A stretch of 64,000 nt of DNA from Rhyacophila brunnea (GCA_022495005.1 JAGYXB010001103.1:372001-436000); one strand, 5' to 3'. Positions 32,787 to 42,935 are shown, counted from the stretch's first letter. Made by a program: numbers and translations. Notes: generated by a model not told the origin, from the letters alone.

Positions 32787-33428
32787 GCATATGGATACCA
32801 CGCAGCGCCTCTAAGCCGGTTCGCACATCTTAACTCGTCGCGACTGCGACACGTCGAATATGTCGATGTAATTTTTTTGGTATTCACAAAACACAATATG
32901 TAATTTAATATACCTCTCTGCATATAGCCTGAAAGCGACATTTTAGTTTGATAGACAGCTAGAGTTGCAAGCAACAAATTTCACAACAATAAGAAGAAAG
33001 GTGCAACAATGCGCCCAGTTTTGATTTATAACTAAGTATATCCCAGTCGAGAGGATTTTCAATGTGCGACTGGGATAACAATCCCGCATTCTCGGAAAAT
33101 CTAGCATTCAAGCCCTTTGCTGATGAAAATGGAGGTTGGGCAAAATAGGCAAAAAGCATTTTTTTTCTGATTGACAGTTCACGCGGCTCATAACATACGT
33201 CTCCAGCATTATATTTGAAATGTTTAAATGAGTAGGTACGCATTACTTATGTAATTAGTGCTAAATACTGGAGCAGTATTCCTAGAAATGAGTAGATTTT
33301 GGTCAACACGTAAAAGGATAGCTAAGGATTGACACATACACCAGATAGATGCAACCTCTTTTTGCAGACACTGTCAGTTTCATAAAATAAAATTCTCTCT
33401 TTGCAGCATCTTTGCACATAATAAATAA
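32787..33428. other. No recognised gene; a patch shared with 38870-38950
   Basis: TCGCACATCTTAACTCG and GACACGTCGAATATGTCGAT near 32820-32870 resemble TCGCACATCATAGAAACTC and AACACGTCGAATTTGCTGAT near 38876-38925. This may be the outer end of an unnamed repeat. A 94-codon minus frame (32959-33243) has no recognisable motif. Confidence 0.35.
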
Positions 33429-33837
33429 TAGCCCGTTTACACGTGTATGGATTTACTGCTGACAGTACGTATTATCGCGGCCATAACGAGAAAATGTACG
33501 TGTAAACATGTATTATCACGCAAGTTGCATGATTGCATTGGTTACATGCATGAATCAAAAAAGTTCGGAAGCTTCTGAATTAGAACAATAGTGGCGAACC
33601 AGCCGGCAAAAAACAAACTACACCGCGGAGAGACTCGTTTTGAGGTTAACCGATTTTTTCGACCTGTCAAATAGTACCATAAAATGACAACATCGCGTCT
33701 CTCTTACTCTTGAAGAATGAGATTGGAGAGATAGTCAGCACTTTTACGTGTAAGCAGTTATTGTCACGATAGTTTATTAAAATACTCACTATTGCTGCAA
33801 ATAAATGAATGCACGTATACAGGTGCTATAAGGTTGA
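33429..33837. mobile_element. MITE related to the TTAA-target element at 63252-63687
   Basis: It begins TAGCCCGTTTACACGTGTAT and its right end on the minus strand is TAGCACCTGTATACGTGCAT. It aligns along its length with 63252-63687 (TATTATCGCGGCCATAAC, AAAAAAGTTCGGAAGCTTCT, ATGACAACATCGCGT). Its flanks are no longer intact TTAA. Confidence 0.7.
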
Positions 33838-34390
33838 GTTCTACGTGTGGTATCAGGTGTTTCTCGGCCCTAACTCAATACATAGATTAACAAAATCATT
33901 ATAAATTCTTTCATTTAGGTACCTATATTTTAATCATTAAATCGATACACTGCTATACAAATGTTTCAAGTTCTCTTTCATCGATCGACAGGAACAAGGT
34001 TACACACAGAAATAAAGTCAAATCTAAATGAGTAACAAATCAATTTGTGACTTACGTCGCCATACTGTTTCCCCCCGCGTTTGAAATTGAATGAATAGTT
34101 AACGTTAATTTATAGCTGAGGCACGTACAACGTGAAACGAAATGCCGTTTAATAAATTTGATACGACCACAGCCACGCCATTTTAACGGGGTGGTATGTG
34201 AGCTTCAAAAAACTTAATGACAGCAGACCGGACGTCGGACTAATGGCCGCCATTTGCAATATTAATTACTTACATACCATTTTTGAATTTCGAATTAGAG
34301 ATTGAAATCGAAATTTAAGCATTTAACACTGCCCAATACTTATGATATTAGTTTCTTTAAAATTTGAACACAAAATATATTGGTAGGTAC
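33838..34390. other. No recognised feature
   Basis: AT-rich sequence with a moderately G+C-rich patch near 34180-34250. No ORF and no repeat partner. Confidence 0.3.
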
Positions 34391-34452
34391 CAGGCGCGCA
34401 CACAAAGGGGGTTTTCGGGTCCGGACCGCCCCATAAACGAAAAAAAAATACA
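34391..34452 (+). mobile_element. hAT-like terminus, CAGGCGCGCACACA family
   Basis: CAGGCGCGCACACAAAGGGG followed by TTTTCGGGTCCGGACCGCCC matches the ends of the 56672-58698 element. The other end is not found within reach, so the copy is truncated. Confidence 0.55.
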
Positions 34453-34755
34453 AATTGTTTGGGAAAACATATACTTATTACTTCTTCAGGACTTCATGGC
34501 TGAGGATTGTAACCCGGATTATGCGGTATGTATAAACAACAAGACAGCGCGAACGACACAAACGGACACTAACGATCATAATAATTATGAGCGTTAAGCC
34601 ATGCGCATTCGATAAACACTTGTGGGTGCGACAGCTCACAATAGAAATAGCTAGAATGACCTCTTAGTTTTGCTACAATGCAATCTAGATACTAACAAAC
34701 AATAAATAGCACATATCATTTTGAAAACACCCATGAGAAAGTATAGCCAATATAA
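34453..34755. other. No recognised feature
   Basis: A 77-codon plus frame starts upstream and runs through the transposon terminus, so it is unlikely to be a gene. Confidence 0.3.
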
Positions 34756-34759
34756 ATAA

Positions 34760-34875
34760 TCTTTTTTATTATGTAAGTATTTAATTTAATTAGGTATGTT
34801 CAATTATTAAAATGGTAAAATCTTAAAATCTTGTGAATTATTCGTTGAATTAAAGAAATAGTAAAGTTAATTAAA
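34760..34875 (+). repeat. SINE 2 tail-like fragment, copy 1
   Basis: GGTATGTTCAATTATTAAAA, AAATCTTGTGAATTATTCGT and GAAATAGTAAAGTTAATT match the 3' part of the SINE 2 copy at 34970-35275. No tRNA-like head is seen in front. Confidence 0.55.
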
Positions 34876-34969
34876 ATTATTAGGAAGTTCAAGTAAGTTA
34901 CAACAGAAAATATTGGAGTGATCCGTGACGTCGGTTAGTAATTAAAGTAATAAATACTTTAATTTAGAA

Positions 34970-35275
34970 TACAAGACCCAATCGCCGACCGAAACTTAAT
35001 TTGGAGAGCGCTTGTGAGCAGTATTAAAAACGCCAATAGTTAAAATGTGTCGCAATTAAGCATGCCAGTCGTAGCATATTGGTAATGCACAGGGCGCGAT
35101 ACCCAAGAGACGCAGGTTCAATTCCTGCCGGGTGTCTTTTTGTGAATTATGTGATGTGTTTTTCAGAATGAAGTGTTTTTCAGAATTATGTATGTTCAAT
35201 AATTAGAATGGTACATTCTTAAATCTTGTGTTAAAATTCGTTGAATAAAGGAAATAGTTAATAATAGTGTTTTAC
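34970..35275 (+). mobile_element. SINE 2 with two tRNA-like segments, plus copy
   Basis: A first A-box-like part (AACTTAATTTGGAGAGCGCT) lies at about 34996. A second tRNA-like unit follows with TCGTAGCATATTGGTAATGC and a clear B box GGTTCAATTCC at about 35113. The tail is TATGTTCAATAATTAGAATG, ATTCTTAAATCTTGTG and GAAATAGTTAATAA. The minus copy at 50005-50345 shows both units better. Confidence 0.65.
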
Positions 35276-35445
35276 TTTTTTTCCGAAATAACTCCGTACA
35301 ATTGTTATCCATACAAAACAGAATTAACTGAAAATGAATTCAATTCTGCTTAAAGATGGCTAAAAGTATTAAAAAAATGCATTGTCATTGTGTTCTGATT
35401 TATTTTAAAACTTTCAAATGTCTAGCTAGTCGGGAAGTTAACATA
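35275..35445 (+). mobile_element. Family X fragment between SINE 2 tails
   Basis: TTTCCGAAATAACTCCG, CAGAATTAACTGAAAATGAA and TCTAGCTAGTCGGGAAGTTA match the central to right part of X. It is directly followed by another SINE 2 tail, so it is either nested or a mosaic. Confidence 0.65.
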
Positions 35446-35510
35446 ATTAGAATGGTACATTCTTAAAATCTTGTGAATTGTTCGTCGAATAAAAGAAATA
35501 GTTAATAAAT
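35446..35510 (+). repeat. SINE 2 tail-like fragment, copy 2
   Basis: AATTAGAATGGTACATTCTT, AAATCTTGTGAATTGTTCGT and GAAATAGTTAATAAATAG repeat the tail of the SINE at 34970-35275. Confidence 0.6.
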
Positions 35511-36068
35511 AGCATGTTGATCTTCTTACATATTAGAATTATATACGTCATAACAAGTGTTGCAATTAATTAAAATAATATTTTTAAAGCTAAAAAAAAT
35601 ATGCTTCCATAAATTATAACGTGATATTATTTTTAATTTTATTAGGTTGCAAAGACAATATTATTATGTCCTTGAAAAAAGCGAATAAAACAAGAGACAA
35701 GACAAAAATAAAGAGATCGTGACTTCGTTACAAAGAAACGTGACGCGTTTTGTTTTGTAAGATTTTATTCAGTTTTTTTAACCTCTCTTTTACATGTCGA
35801 CTTTTTTACGTGACCTCTTAGGGCGAATACAAAATAATAGTTTACTTTGATATTTCTATTTAAATTTGGAAAGGGTATTTTATTATTTCCTCGGGGATTG
35901 ATGTGACGTGACACTTGTCAAAGCCAAGGTCAAATAACAGATGGCGTTGATAGCATATTTTAAATACTAATAGACATGATATCGACCTTAGAAAGGAAAA
36001 GGAAAATAACCCTCATTTTTTTTAAATAGGTTTTATTGGATAATAACGTTGTAGAGTAGTATCTATAC
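35511..36068. other. No recognised feature
   Basis: AT-rich sequence, no ORF above 60 codons. GTGACTTCGTTACAAAG and ACGTGACGCG near 35720-35745 have no partner in the window. Confidence 0.3.
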
Positions 36069-36760
36069 GTTTTATAATTTTGCACTTTTTTGCACTCTTT
36101 ACTATACTGATACGCCTCTTTGTCTGATTACCTCGCATACAATTAGATCAAATGATATTTACTTGTATTAATAAATGTACTATTTTAGACAGCGACGTCT
36201 CTAGACAAAATGCCGCCCCTAGGCAGCGCCAGAATACCACCCCATTTTATTATACAGTATTTTTTATCATCCTTTCATGACTCCAATATCTGCGAAAGGT
36301 GTTATATGTATACATTACTAACTAAATATACCACTAAACCTAATTTAAATGCCATCTCTACTTTAATAGACAATATTGAGAGTCGACGGATTCAAATACA
36401 TTTAAAAATACTACACTTGACAACTTGCATGTGTCATGTCATTGCTGCTCAGCAAGGACGTGTCATCCAAGGACAACGGAAATAAACTAGACATCACGAG
36501 CCCGACAAAAAAAATACCGTCCTGTTAAACCTATTATGTTAATTAATACATTTTGTTTCCAACCAATGAGCTGAATTTTAGCTAAGCTTAGGTACCTACC
36601 TATTTCTATATTATATACCTAATGATTCTCCTCAATTTGCCGCCTTTCGAGTAACTGCCGCCCCCAAGCGACGCTCATTCTGCCTACCCCCACGGGACGT
36701 TACTGATTTTAGAATATATTACACCATTTTCATCCTAGAGTCTGAGTGCAAAGTTATGAA
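36069..36760 (+). repeat. MITE family S, copy 2, interrupted by a hAT element
   Basis: The left part (36069-36189) and right part (36706-36760) together form one S element: GTTTTATAATTTTGCAC ... TATACTGATACGCCTCTTTG ... ATATTACACCATTTTCATCC ... GAGTGCAAAGTTATGAA. The 55043-55246 copy shows the uninterrupted sequence. Confidence 0.75.
36190..36705 (-). mobile_element. hAT-like element, CAGTGACGTC family, 516 bp, perfect TSD
   Basis: The ends are CAGCGACGTCTCTAGACAAA and, on the other strand, CAGTAACGTCCCGTGGGGGT. attttaga is exact at 36182-36189 and 36706-36713, and the S copy at 55043-55246 shows the site before insertion. A 91-codon plus frame (36210-36485) inside has no transposase resemblance. 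Confidence 0.95.
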
Positions 36761-36957
36761 GCATATCTTACTCTACCTACATGACTAAATAAATACACCC
36801 TGAGTCTAAAAGATACATCTACGCTGCAAATGTCAATTTATTATCTACATTTAGCTGGTAATTTAAAAAAAAAGAAGGAAGGAAGTAAAGTGAAGTGGGA
36901 AAAACGACTTAAGCATGATTTTTGTTGATTTTTCTTTAATTAACTCAATAATTAATA

Positions 36958-37257
36958 TCAGATTAGGAATATAAAATCAAAATTATTATTTATAATGCAC
37001 TCACGGTTATGTCTATTTTGTATTTTAACTTTGACTGAAAACCAAAAGAAAAACGTTTTTGTGCGTCGTGTAAAATTTGATTTACGTGGATTACGTCTTT
37101 TTTCCAGAATTATTATATTATCTCCACGTGCAGTGACAAACTTCTTATCAGGAAAAAAAATTGAGTTTTTGATTGTATCGAGTTTATATTCCACGTCGGG
37201 AGCAAAACTATATTGATAATATTCTATTATAAATGGATACTGATTTTCACTTTTCAT
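36958..37257 (-). CDS. Small hypothetical ORF, 99 codons
   Basis: The frame begins MKSENQYPFIIEYYQYSFAP, continues DVEYKLDTIKNSIFFPDKKF and a basic stretch ILEKRRNPRKSNFTRRTKTF, and ends in a hydrophobic tail. It lies in a stretch with no recognised repeat. The middle shows a mixed, protein-like composition rather than the poly-Lys/Asn/Ile bias of chance AT-rich frames. A pyrimidine-rich tract followed by CAG inside the ORF (minus strand near 37042) could be a splice acceptor, in which case the frame is fortuitous. I do not recognise a family or motif; expression is unknown. Confidence 0.25.
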   Translation of the reverse strand: MKSENQYPFIIEYYQYSFAPDVEYKLDTIKNSIFFPDKKFVTARGDNIIILEKRRNPRKSNFTRRTKTFFFWFSVKVKIQNRHNRECIINNNFDFIFLI

Positions 37258-37369
37258 TTCATAATTTTATTATATTATGACGCTGTATAGTAAAAAATAA
37301 TGTAGTTTGATTTAAACAATTTAAGCTGTTGGAAAATTTAGTTAATAAATACTTTTGTCACAACATGGC

Positions 37370-37555
37370 GGCTTTTTTACCAATTTTTGGACCAATTCAT
37401 GAAATTCACGAGATTATAGCTATGTCTCTTGAAAAATGTAATTTGACTATCTGAGCTAGGTAGGCATATAACAAAAAAAAAATCTAACACGCTAATTTTT
37501 CTAAAATATACCTACATATCCGGTTTGTAAAATTTTGAATTTCGAGCCTTGACCT
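37370..37555. mobile_element. hAT-like element of the CGAAATGG family, strongly degraded
   Basis: GACTATCTGAGCTAGGTAGG, AAATCTAACACGCTAATTTT and ATCCGGTTTGTAAAATTTTG with TTTCGAGC follow the internal order of 21985-22205 and 12306-12839. The ends are eroded. Confidence 0.5.
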
Positions 37556-37588
37556 GCATATGTACTCCTGAATCGGTGCATTTGCCTA

Positions 37589-37673
37589 ATACGTGAATAA
37601 TTACGATTCAATTCCATATTGATAAGCCATTTGAAGATGTGTCTCTTACTCAATCATTTTGCGATAGGCAACC
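37589..37673 (+). repeat. Direct repeat, left copy (right copy 38381-38467)
   Basis: TACGTGAATAATTACGATTC through CTCAATCATTTTGCGATAGG occurs here and at 38381-38467 with about 4 differences over some 83 bp. The two copies flank the degraded TTAA-target element. Confidence 0.8.
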
Positions 37674-37799
37674 TATCTAACCGATTTTTTTTAAACGGTA
37701 CATGTTCAAACACGCGCGTTAACATCATTTTACTCCCTACTTCAATTATAGTTTGTCAATTTATGGCTACGACCGTATGTTGTAGCTTAACCACTGGGG

Positions 37800-38372
37800 A
37801 ATGCCAAAAGAAATGGCGTATTTCAAAAAAATACTACCTTATTCTTAGGTCAATAATTATTATAAAGCAATCATTATTCGTAGGATTTTTATAATACTTG
37901 AATGGTCAAAGACATAGCTTATAATTAGTATCTTTAGAATTATCTTCAAATGTGTTCATCTTGCCCATTTTTTGAATAATAAAATGCCTAATTCTTGTCA
38001 AATTTGGGATCACAGGGATTATCAATATAACTTTTTAACGTAAATATTTCACTATAATAATGTCAATATAAATTATACTGATGGTTTTATAAATGCGTAT
38101 AAAAATTAATAAATGTAAAAAACCTTAACACCACTGCACATTTATGTACTGAAATATGACTATATTCTAAAACATTAGAGCGAGAGGTTTAAAAGAATAC
38201 TATGTTATGTAAAAAAAATACTTTATGCAGTCATCAAATGTTTAAAATAAATATAAAGGATAATAAGGCTTCAAAATTATGTAAATAGATTATCCACAAC
38301 GTTTAAGGTATGTTCAGGATCATGGTTTTAAAATAGAACAAAAGCTCCATTTTGACCTACGCTGAGCATGTC
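37800..38372 (-). mobile_element. Degraded TTAA-target element (relative of 15671-16383)
   Basis: In reverse complement it follows about 16225 to 15671: CTTATTCTTAGGTCAATAAT, TGATCC/GGGATCACAGGG blocks, CTTAACACCACTGCACAT, GGATAATAAGGCTTCAAAAT and CTCCATTTTGACCTACG, ending GAGCATGT. The terminal TTAA is not intact. Confidence 0.75.
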
Positions 38373-38380
38373 CCCCCTTC

Positions 38381-38467
38381 ATACGTGAATAATTACGATT
38401 CAATTCCATAATGATAAGCCATTTTTTGAAGATGTGTCTTTTACTCAATCATTTTGCGATAGGCTGT
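38381..38467 (+). repeat. Direct repeat, right copy (left copy 37589-37673)
   Basis: See the left copy. It contains one 3-4 nt expansion of the T run (CCATTTTTTGAAG versus CCATTTGAAG). Confidence 0.8.
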
Positions 38468-38952
38468 GTTGTATTTTTACTCATCATTATATAATTGCAT
38501 ACATAAAAGTTTTAGCAACTTGAATGTTTGCATTTCGATTCTAATAATTTATGAATTTTTACTGTTACAGTCCGTAAGTCTGGAATTGTATTTTGTAATT
38601 TAATTGAAATGGTTGCAGCTTTAAATATACGCATGCGAAAATACTGTGTGCAACTAACTAATTTAAACGGTAATCCACGAGTCTGTATTTTTTCAGATTC
38701 ACTTTTAACATGGATACGCGTGGACTAGTATCCATAGAAACTAGTGAAATACTGTAACCGAAGTACGCATATGATGACTTTAAATAAAATTTGAAACTGA
38801 AACTAATATCTGGTGGCAATTTGACTAGATATGTCACTGGGTAGATAGATGTGTATATCTTGATTCTAAGTCCGATCGCACATCATAGAAACTCATCTCG
38901 ACTACAACACGTCGAATTTGCTGATGTGATTTTGTTGTCAGTCACAAAACAG
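38468..38952. other. No recognised gene; small inverted patch
   Basis: GGATACGCGTGGACTAGTATCC-like inverted sequence at about 38713-38733. The 38876-38925 patch resembles 32820-32870. No ORF. Confidence 0.35.
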
Positions 38953-39530
38953 CGTGTCCGAAAACTTGTACGTTTGCAGTTCGCCGTAGCACACTTAACC
39001 ATGAAATGTTGTATTGGAAATATATGGCCGTATATTAAAGAACGTCCAACCTCTTTGGGTCGAAGTATAGTACTAACATAAAATTCATGTCTTCATAAAA
39101 CTCGGTTCTTGTCGGTTTACATTTTACAGGAAGCCAGCAAGAAACAAATTTTGAAAATCGTCGAAATACTGGATTATTTGCTAGGTTACTTTTCATTCTT
39201 GAATTCATGAATTTTGCCAAAATCAGCTATGAAAATTGAATTAACACAGTCACTGCTGACCAGTTAAATACCACAACTCGGTCAGTGCTCAAGATACGCC
39301 TGGCGTGTAGCAATTATCATGATAATTAAATGTGGTAATTAACTGGTCAGCAGTGAATGTATATGTATCTAATGGTCATACTCCAGGCGTGCTTTGAGTA
39401 CTGACTGTGTTAATGTTCATATTGAATCTAATAAAATTGGAGACCGTATATTATACGGCCATCTCTTTCCGATAAGAAAGCTCAGGGCGAAATGTGTCAA
39501 ATGTTTTACGTACAATTTATATGCAACCGT
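38953..39530. mobile_element. MITE family P, copy 2, interrupted by a TTAA element
   Basis: It has the same ends and internal order as 18978-19376 (TGTCCG..., TATTAAAGAACGTCCAACCT, TGAATTTTGCCAAAATCAGC, CTCTTTCCGATAAGAAAG). A 165-bp element is inserted at 39245-39409. Confidence 0.75.
39245..39409. mobile_element. 165-bp TTAA-target MITE with nested inverted repeats
   Basis: TTAA flanks both sides (39241-39244 and 39410-39413). The ends are CACAGTCACTGCTG and, on the minus strand, CACAGTCAGTACTC. Inside, CACTGCTGACCAGTTAA pairs with TTAACTGGTCAGCAGTG, and GCTCAAGATACGCCTGG-like pairs with CCAGGCGTGCTTTGAG. The P copies at 18978, 41771 and 51118 show the empty site GAATTAATGTTCAT-like. Confidence 0.9.
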
Positions 39531-39672
39531 ACATAAAACATAAACGCAACAATAACAAACGCGTCTCACTGAAATTTAAAAAAAAAGATATATAATTGCG
39601 CCTGTATAGTGTACACATGCATGGATCAACTGCCAGCGTGTAAATTAAACTGTCATGACAATAACTATTTAC

Positions 39673-39985
39673 CAGGGAACTCAGAAGTGATGGGAACTGA
39701 AATACCTAACGGGTAAGGAGAAGCAGGCAACCGATCTCGAGTAAGGAGAAGAATACGGGATAACTTTAAACAAGTGTCAAGAATACATCATACGTCGAAT
39801 ACTGACAACAGCTCTGGGTTTATGCATTGACGCTCATTTAATATTGATGTATTACACAGACTATTACGCGTCTATAATGCGTGGTTCATTTTGGTAAGAC
39901 ACTCACACATTTAAAACCCTGCGTCAAAATTAATTATATTGATATATAGCCTATCGGAATTATATTTATTCTGTTCTGTGCTGTA
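39673..39985 (-). mobile_element. hAT-like MITE, family Y, minus copy
   Basis: It starts CAGGGAACTCAGAAGTGATG and ends near CTGTTCTGTG, with five extra bases before the probable right duplication. The flanks ctatttac (39665-39672) and ctgtttac (39986-39993) match at 7 of 8. Confidence 0.75.
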
Positions 39986-39993
39986 CTGTTTAC

Positions 39994-40376
39994 CCGCAGA
40001 AATGTCTATAAGACCTAAGTGACTATAAACTTATTATGCATGTCATTACCGGCATACTATGTTTATGGGATATCCTTTCACATTACAGCACGTATTTCTT
40101 CGGTAACGATTATAGCTATGAAGGCCAGTTTCTTTTGCACAATAGCTACCATTAGAATGTAATATTTTGTTGATAGGTATTACCTGTTTAATTAGTCTGC
40201 AAATGCAAGCGACGGCTTAATATGAATTGCAATATCTGCTAATAAAGAAACATTACCACTCGGACAATATAGTTTATGTATCTCACAAAGACTGATATGC
40301 ATAGTTAGGATATGCATCACAATTCTGAATCATTCTTTTTTTATATTATCTATAGCTATACCATAAATTTCCAAGC
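39994..40376. other. No recognised feature
   Basis: AT-rich spacer, no ORF, no repeat partner. Confidence 0.3.
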
Positions 40377-40384
40377 CTTTTTCG

Positions 40385-41294
40385 CAGTGACATCTCTAGA
40401 CAAAATGCCGCCCACAGAACAGATAATAAATAGAATTCCGATAGGCTATAATATAGCAATGCAGTACATTTTGACGCAGGGTTTTGAATGTGTGAGTGTC
40501 CTACGAAAATGAACCACGCGTTATAGACGTGCAATAGTGTGTGTAATTCACCAATATTATTAAATGAGAGTCAATGCATAAACCAAGAGCTGTGCTGGTA
40601 TTCGACGTATGACGTATTCTTGACATATGTTTAAATGTATCCCGGATTCTTCCTTACTCGAGATCAGTTGTCTGCTTCTCCTCACCCGTTAGGTATTTCA
40701 GTTCCCATTATTTCTGAGTTCTCTGATGCCGCCCTAGACAGCGCCAAAATGCCGCCACATTTACAATATTTTTTTATGATCCAACATGACTCCAATATTT
40801 AAGAAATGTGTAAGTTGTATACATGTAACAATATATAAACCACGTAATTTAATTTAAATGCCATCTCTGCTTCAAAAAACAATATTGCAAGTCCACGGTT
40901 ACAGATATATTACAAAATAAACCTGACAACTTCCAAAACCTGCGTGTGACTGGCGAACATTTTACACATAATTATGTAAGTATGTACCTACCTATAATTC
41001 AAATATAATTCGAAAATATGCACGTGTCATTGCTGTTCACGAAGGACGTAACATGACGTCCAAGGACAACGGAAGTAAACTAGACATCGCGAATCCGAAA
41101 AAAAATATAGTCCTATTAAAACTTTGTTTCCAATCAATGATTTAAATTTTTTAATGGAAAGTTTCCGTTATTACTAAGTTTAGGTACCTAGTTATTTCTA
41201 TATAAACCAAACGATTCTCCTTGATTTGCCACCCTTCGTGTGACTGCCGCCCCCAAGCGACGCTCAATCTGCCTACCCCCGCGGGACGTCACTG
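40385..41294 (-). mobile_element. hAT-like element, CAGTGACGTC family, with nested Y element
   Basis: The ends are CAGTGACATCTCTAGACAAA and, on the other strand, CAGTGACGTCCCGCGGGGGT. The flanks match only 5 of 8. GCCGCC motifs lie inside both ends. A Y element interrupts it at 40413-40725. Confidence 0.8.
40413..40725 (+). mobile_element. hAT-like MITE, family Y, plus copy, perfect TSD
   Basis: It runs from CACAGAACAGATAATAAATA to GAGTTCTCTG, and is flanked by exact atgccgcc at 40405-40412 and 40726-40733. The target lies in the GCCGCC repeat near the end of the hAT element. Confidence 0.95.
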
Positions 41295-41302
41295 CGTTTG
41301 CA

Positions 41303-41770
41303 GCCATGTGACCTGCGACCACGATAAATTTTAAAAAGCCTTTTTAATAAGGTAAAAACACATCGAAAATAGATTTTTCTGTATAATATAATTCAATAGA
41401 ATTTTAACTTAAAGCATATTATTATGTAATGCAATGGTTGAAATTGTAACTCGTTAACTAGTTTCAAAATTCGCGGTTGAGTTTTCGTTAATGCCAACCT
41501 CATGTCATTCTAAACATTTAATCTGTTTCTTGTTTTGGTTTCCAAATGAAGCTGCGATGAAAATCTACTATCGCAGAGATAATAATATACAGAAGCAAAT
41601 GGTTGTAAAATTCGAAAGGAAAGCATGATAACATTATGATTGACTGGTGCATTTCACACCAGAATTTTCAGAAATCTTTCATGAAATAAGTTACAACGTG
41701 ACGAGGAGTTGTTTTCCAGTTACAAGAATTCATCTTATTGGTTTGACCTTGTCATACATATTATTATACT
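41303..41770. other. No recognised feature
   Basis: AT-rich spacer with a 71-codon plus frame that runs into the P element; no support for a gene. Confidence 0.3.
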
Positions 41771-42196
41771 CGTGTCCGGAAACTTGTACGTATGCAGTTC
41801 ACCGTATCACACTTAATCGTGAAAAATGTTGTAGGTATCGGAAATATATGGCCGTATATTAAATACCGTCCAACCTCTGTGGGTCGTACAGTACTGACAT
41901 AAAATTCATGTCTAAATAAAACACGATTCTTGACGGTTTATACTTTTCGGGAAGCCAGCAGCAAACACATTTTGAAAATAACCGATATACTGGATTATTT
42001 GGTAGGTTATGTTAGGTTAGGTTTTCATTCTTGAATTCATGAATTTTGCCAAAATCAGTTATGGAAATTGAATTAATTTTCATATTGAATCTAATAAAAT
42101 TGGATACCATATAGTATACGGTCATCTCTTTCCGATAAGAAAGCTCACGGGGAACTGTGCCACTGTGAAATGTTTTAAGTGCAACTTACCACGTAA
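41771..42196. mobile_element. MITE family P, copy 3
   Basis: CGTGTCCGGAAACTTGTACG at the left and CTCACGGGGAACTGTGCCAC at the right. It contains GGTTATGTTAGGTTAGGTT. The sequence is uninterrupted and serves as an empty-site reference for the inserts in copies 2 and 4. Confidence 0.75.
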
Positions 42197-42239
42197 CCAC
42201 ATATACTTTGGTTCAAAATCAATATTTTTTTATATTTAC

Positions 42240-42313
42240 TGTTTCAGCCAGCAACCCCACAGAAAACCCCTGGCGACTACACTTGGGGTCGCGACCCATA
42301 GGTTGAGAAACTG
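42240..42313 (-). mobile_element. hAT terminus fragment (TTCTCAACCTATGGGTCGCG)
   Basis: Read on the minus strand from 42313: CAGTTTCTCAACCTATGGGT, then CGCGACCCCAAGTGTAGTCG. This resembles the ends of a widespread hAT group that includes the SPIN elements (from memory of the family pattern, not searched). The other end is missing. Confidence 0.5.
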
Positions 42314-42700
42314 TGGTCTATACTATATCGCTCAATATTCGTATATTTTCTGTATAGCTAGAGATTTGCAATTCGGTACACAGACAAGTGAAAAAGCAGT
42401 GGATAATACATTATATTCAAATTTGGAATTTTCGCTCACAATGTAGGTATATATGCATACAATGTTTTTTAAAATCTAACTTTCATGTTGATGACATTAA
42501 TAATGTTAATATCTTTCAAATTAATATCATTCTGAAATATTCTCTAATATATTTAGATCAGATAGGCATAGAAAACATTCATTGGTGTCATCCTCGGGGG
42601 GGGGGGAGGGGCCGGACCCGGACACATTGCAAAATGTGAAGGATTGTTTTCCAAAATAAGAGAGTGATAGTCACCGTAGGCCGATACGGGAAGAACATAT
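42314..42700. other. No gene; G-rich patch at 42592-42616
   Basis: A run of ten G with flanking CCTC and GGCCGGACCCGGACAC lies at about 42595-42622. It resembles the GGGTCCGGACC block of the CAGGCGCGCACACA family ends and may be another fragment of it. Confidence 0.35.
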
Positions 42701-42935
42701 TACAATTTTATTTATTTAATATTGTGGACATATCAAATCTGAATTCAAAACGTTTACAACATGAGATTTACATTATAACAAATATTACCCTCACAAGAGA
42801 GAAGAATAAAACATAAAAAATAGCATTTCGAAAACAAAATACATAGCACGTCATTAAAAATGTCTGTCTTTTGACAAATATGAGGAACATAATTGGTCCG
42901 AGGTTTGATCCTTGGGGAACACCTGAAAGAGTTTG
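42701..42935 (-). pseudogene. Jockey/CR1-like LINE fragment: RT motif and 3' tail
   Basis: The minus strand at 42820-42935 reads LGVFQTLSGVPQGSNLGPIM and FLIFVKRQTFLMTCY. GVPQGSNLGP is a diagnostic reverse transcriptase block of jockey/CR1-type LINEs. The sequence then jumps to a 3'-UTR-like end (GATATGTCCACAATATTAAA, AATAAAATTG) near 42701-42760, resembling 46075-46147. The rest of ORF2 is deleted. Confidence 0.65.

Noticed and set aside
35065..35138. Stand-alone tRNA gene
   Set aside because: The B box is good, but the A-box side does not fold into an acceptor stem, and the unit is embedded in a SINE repeated at 50005-50345.
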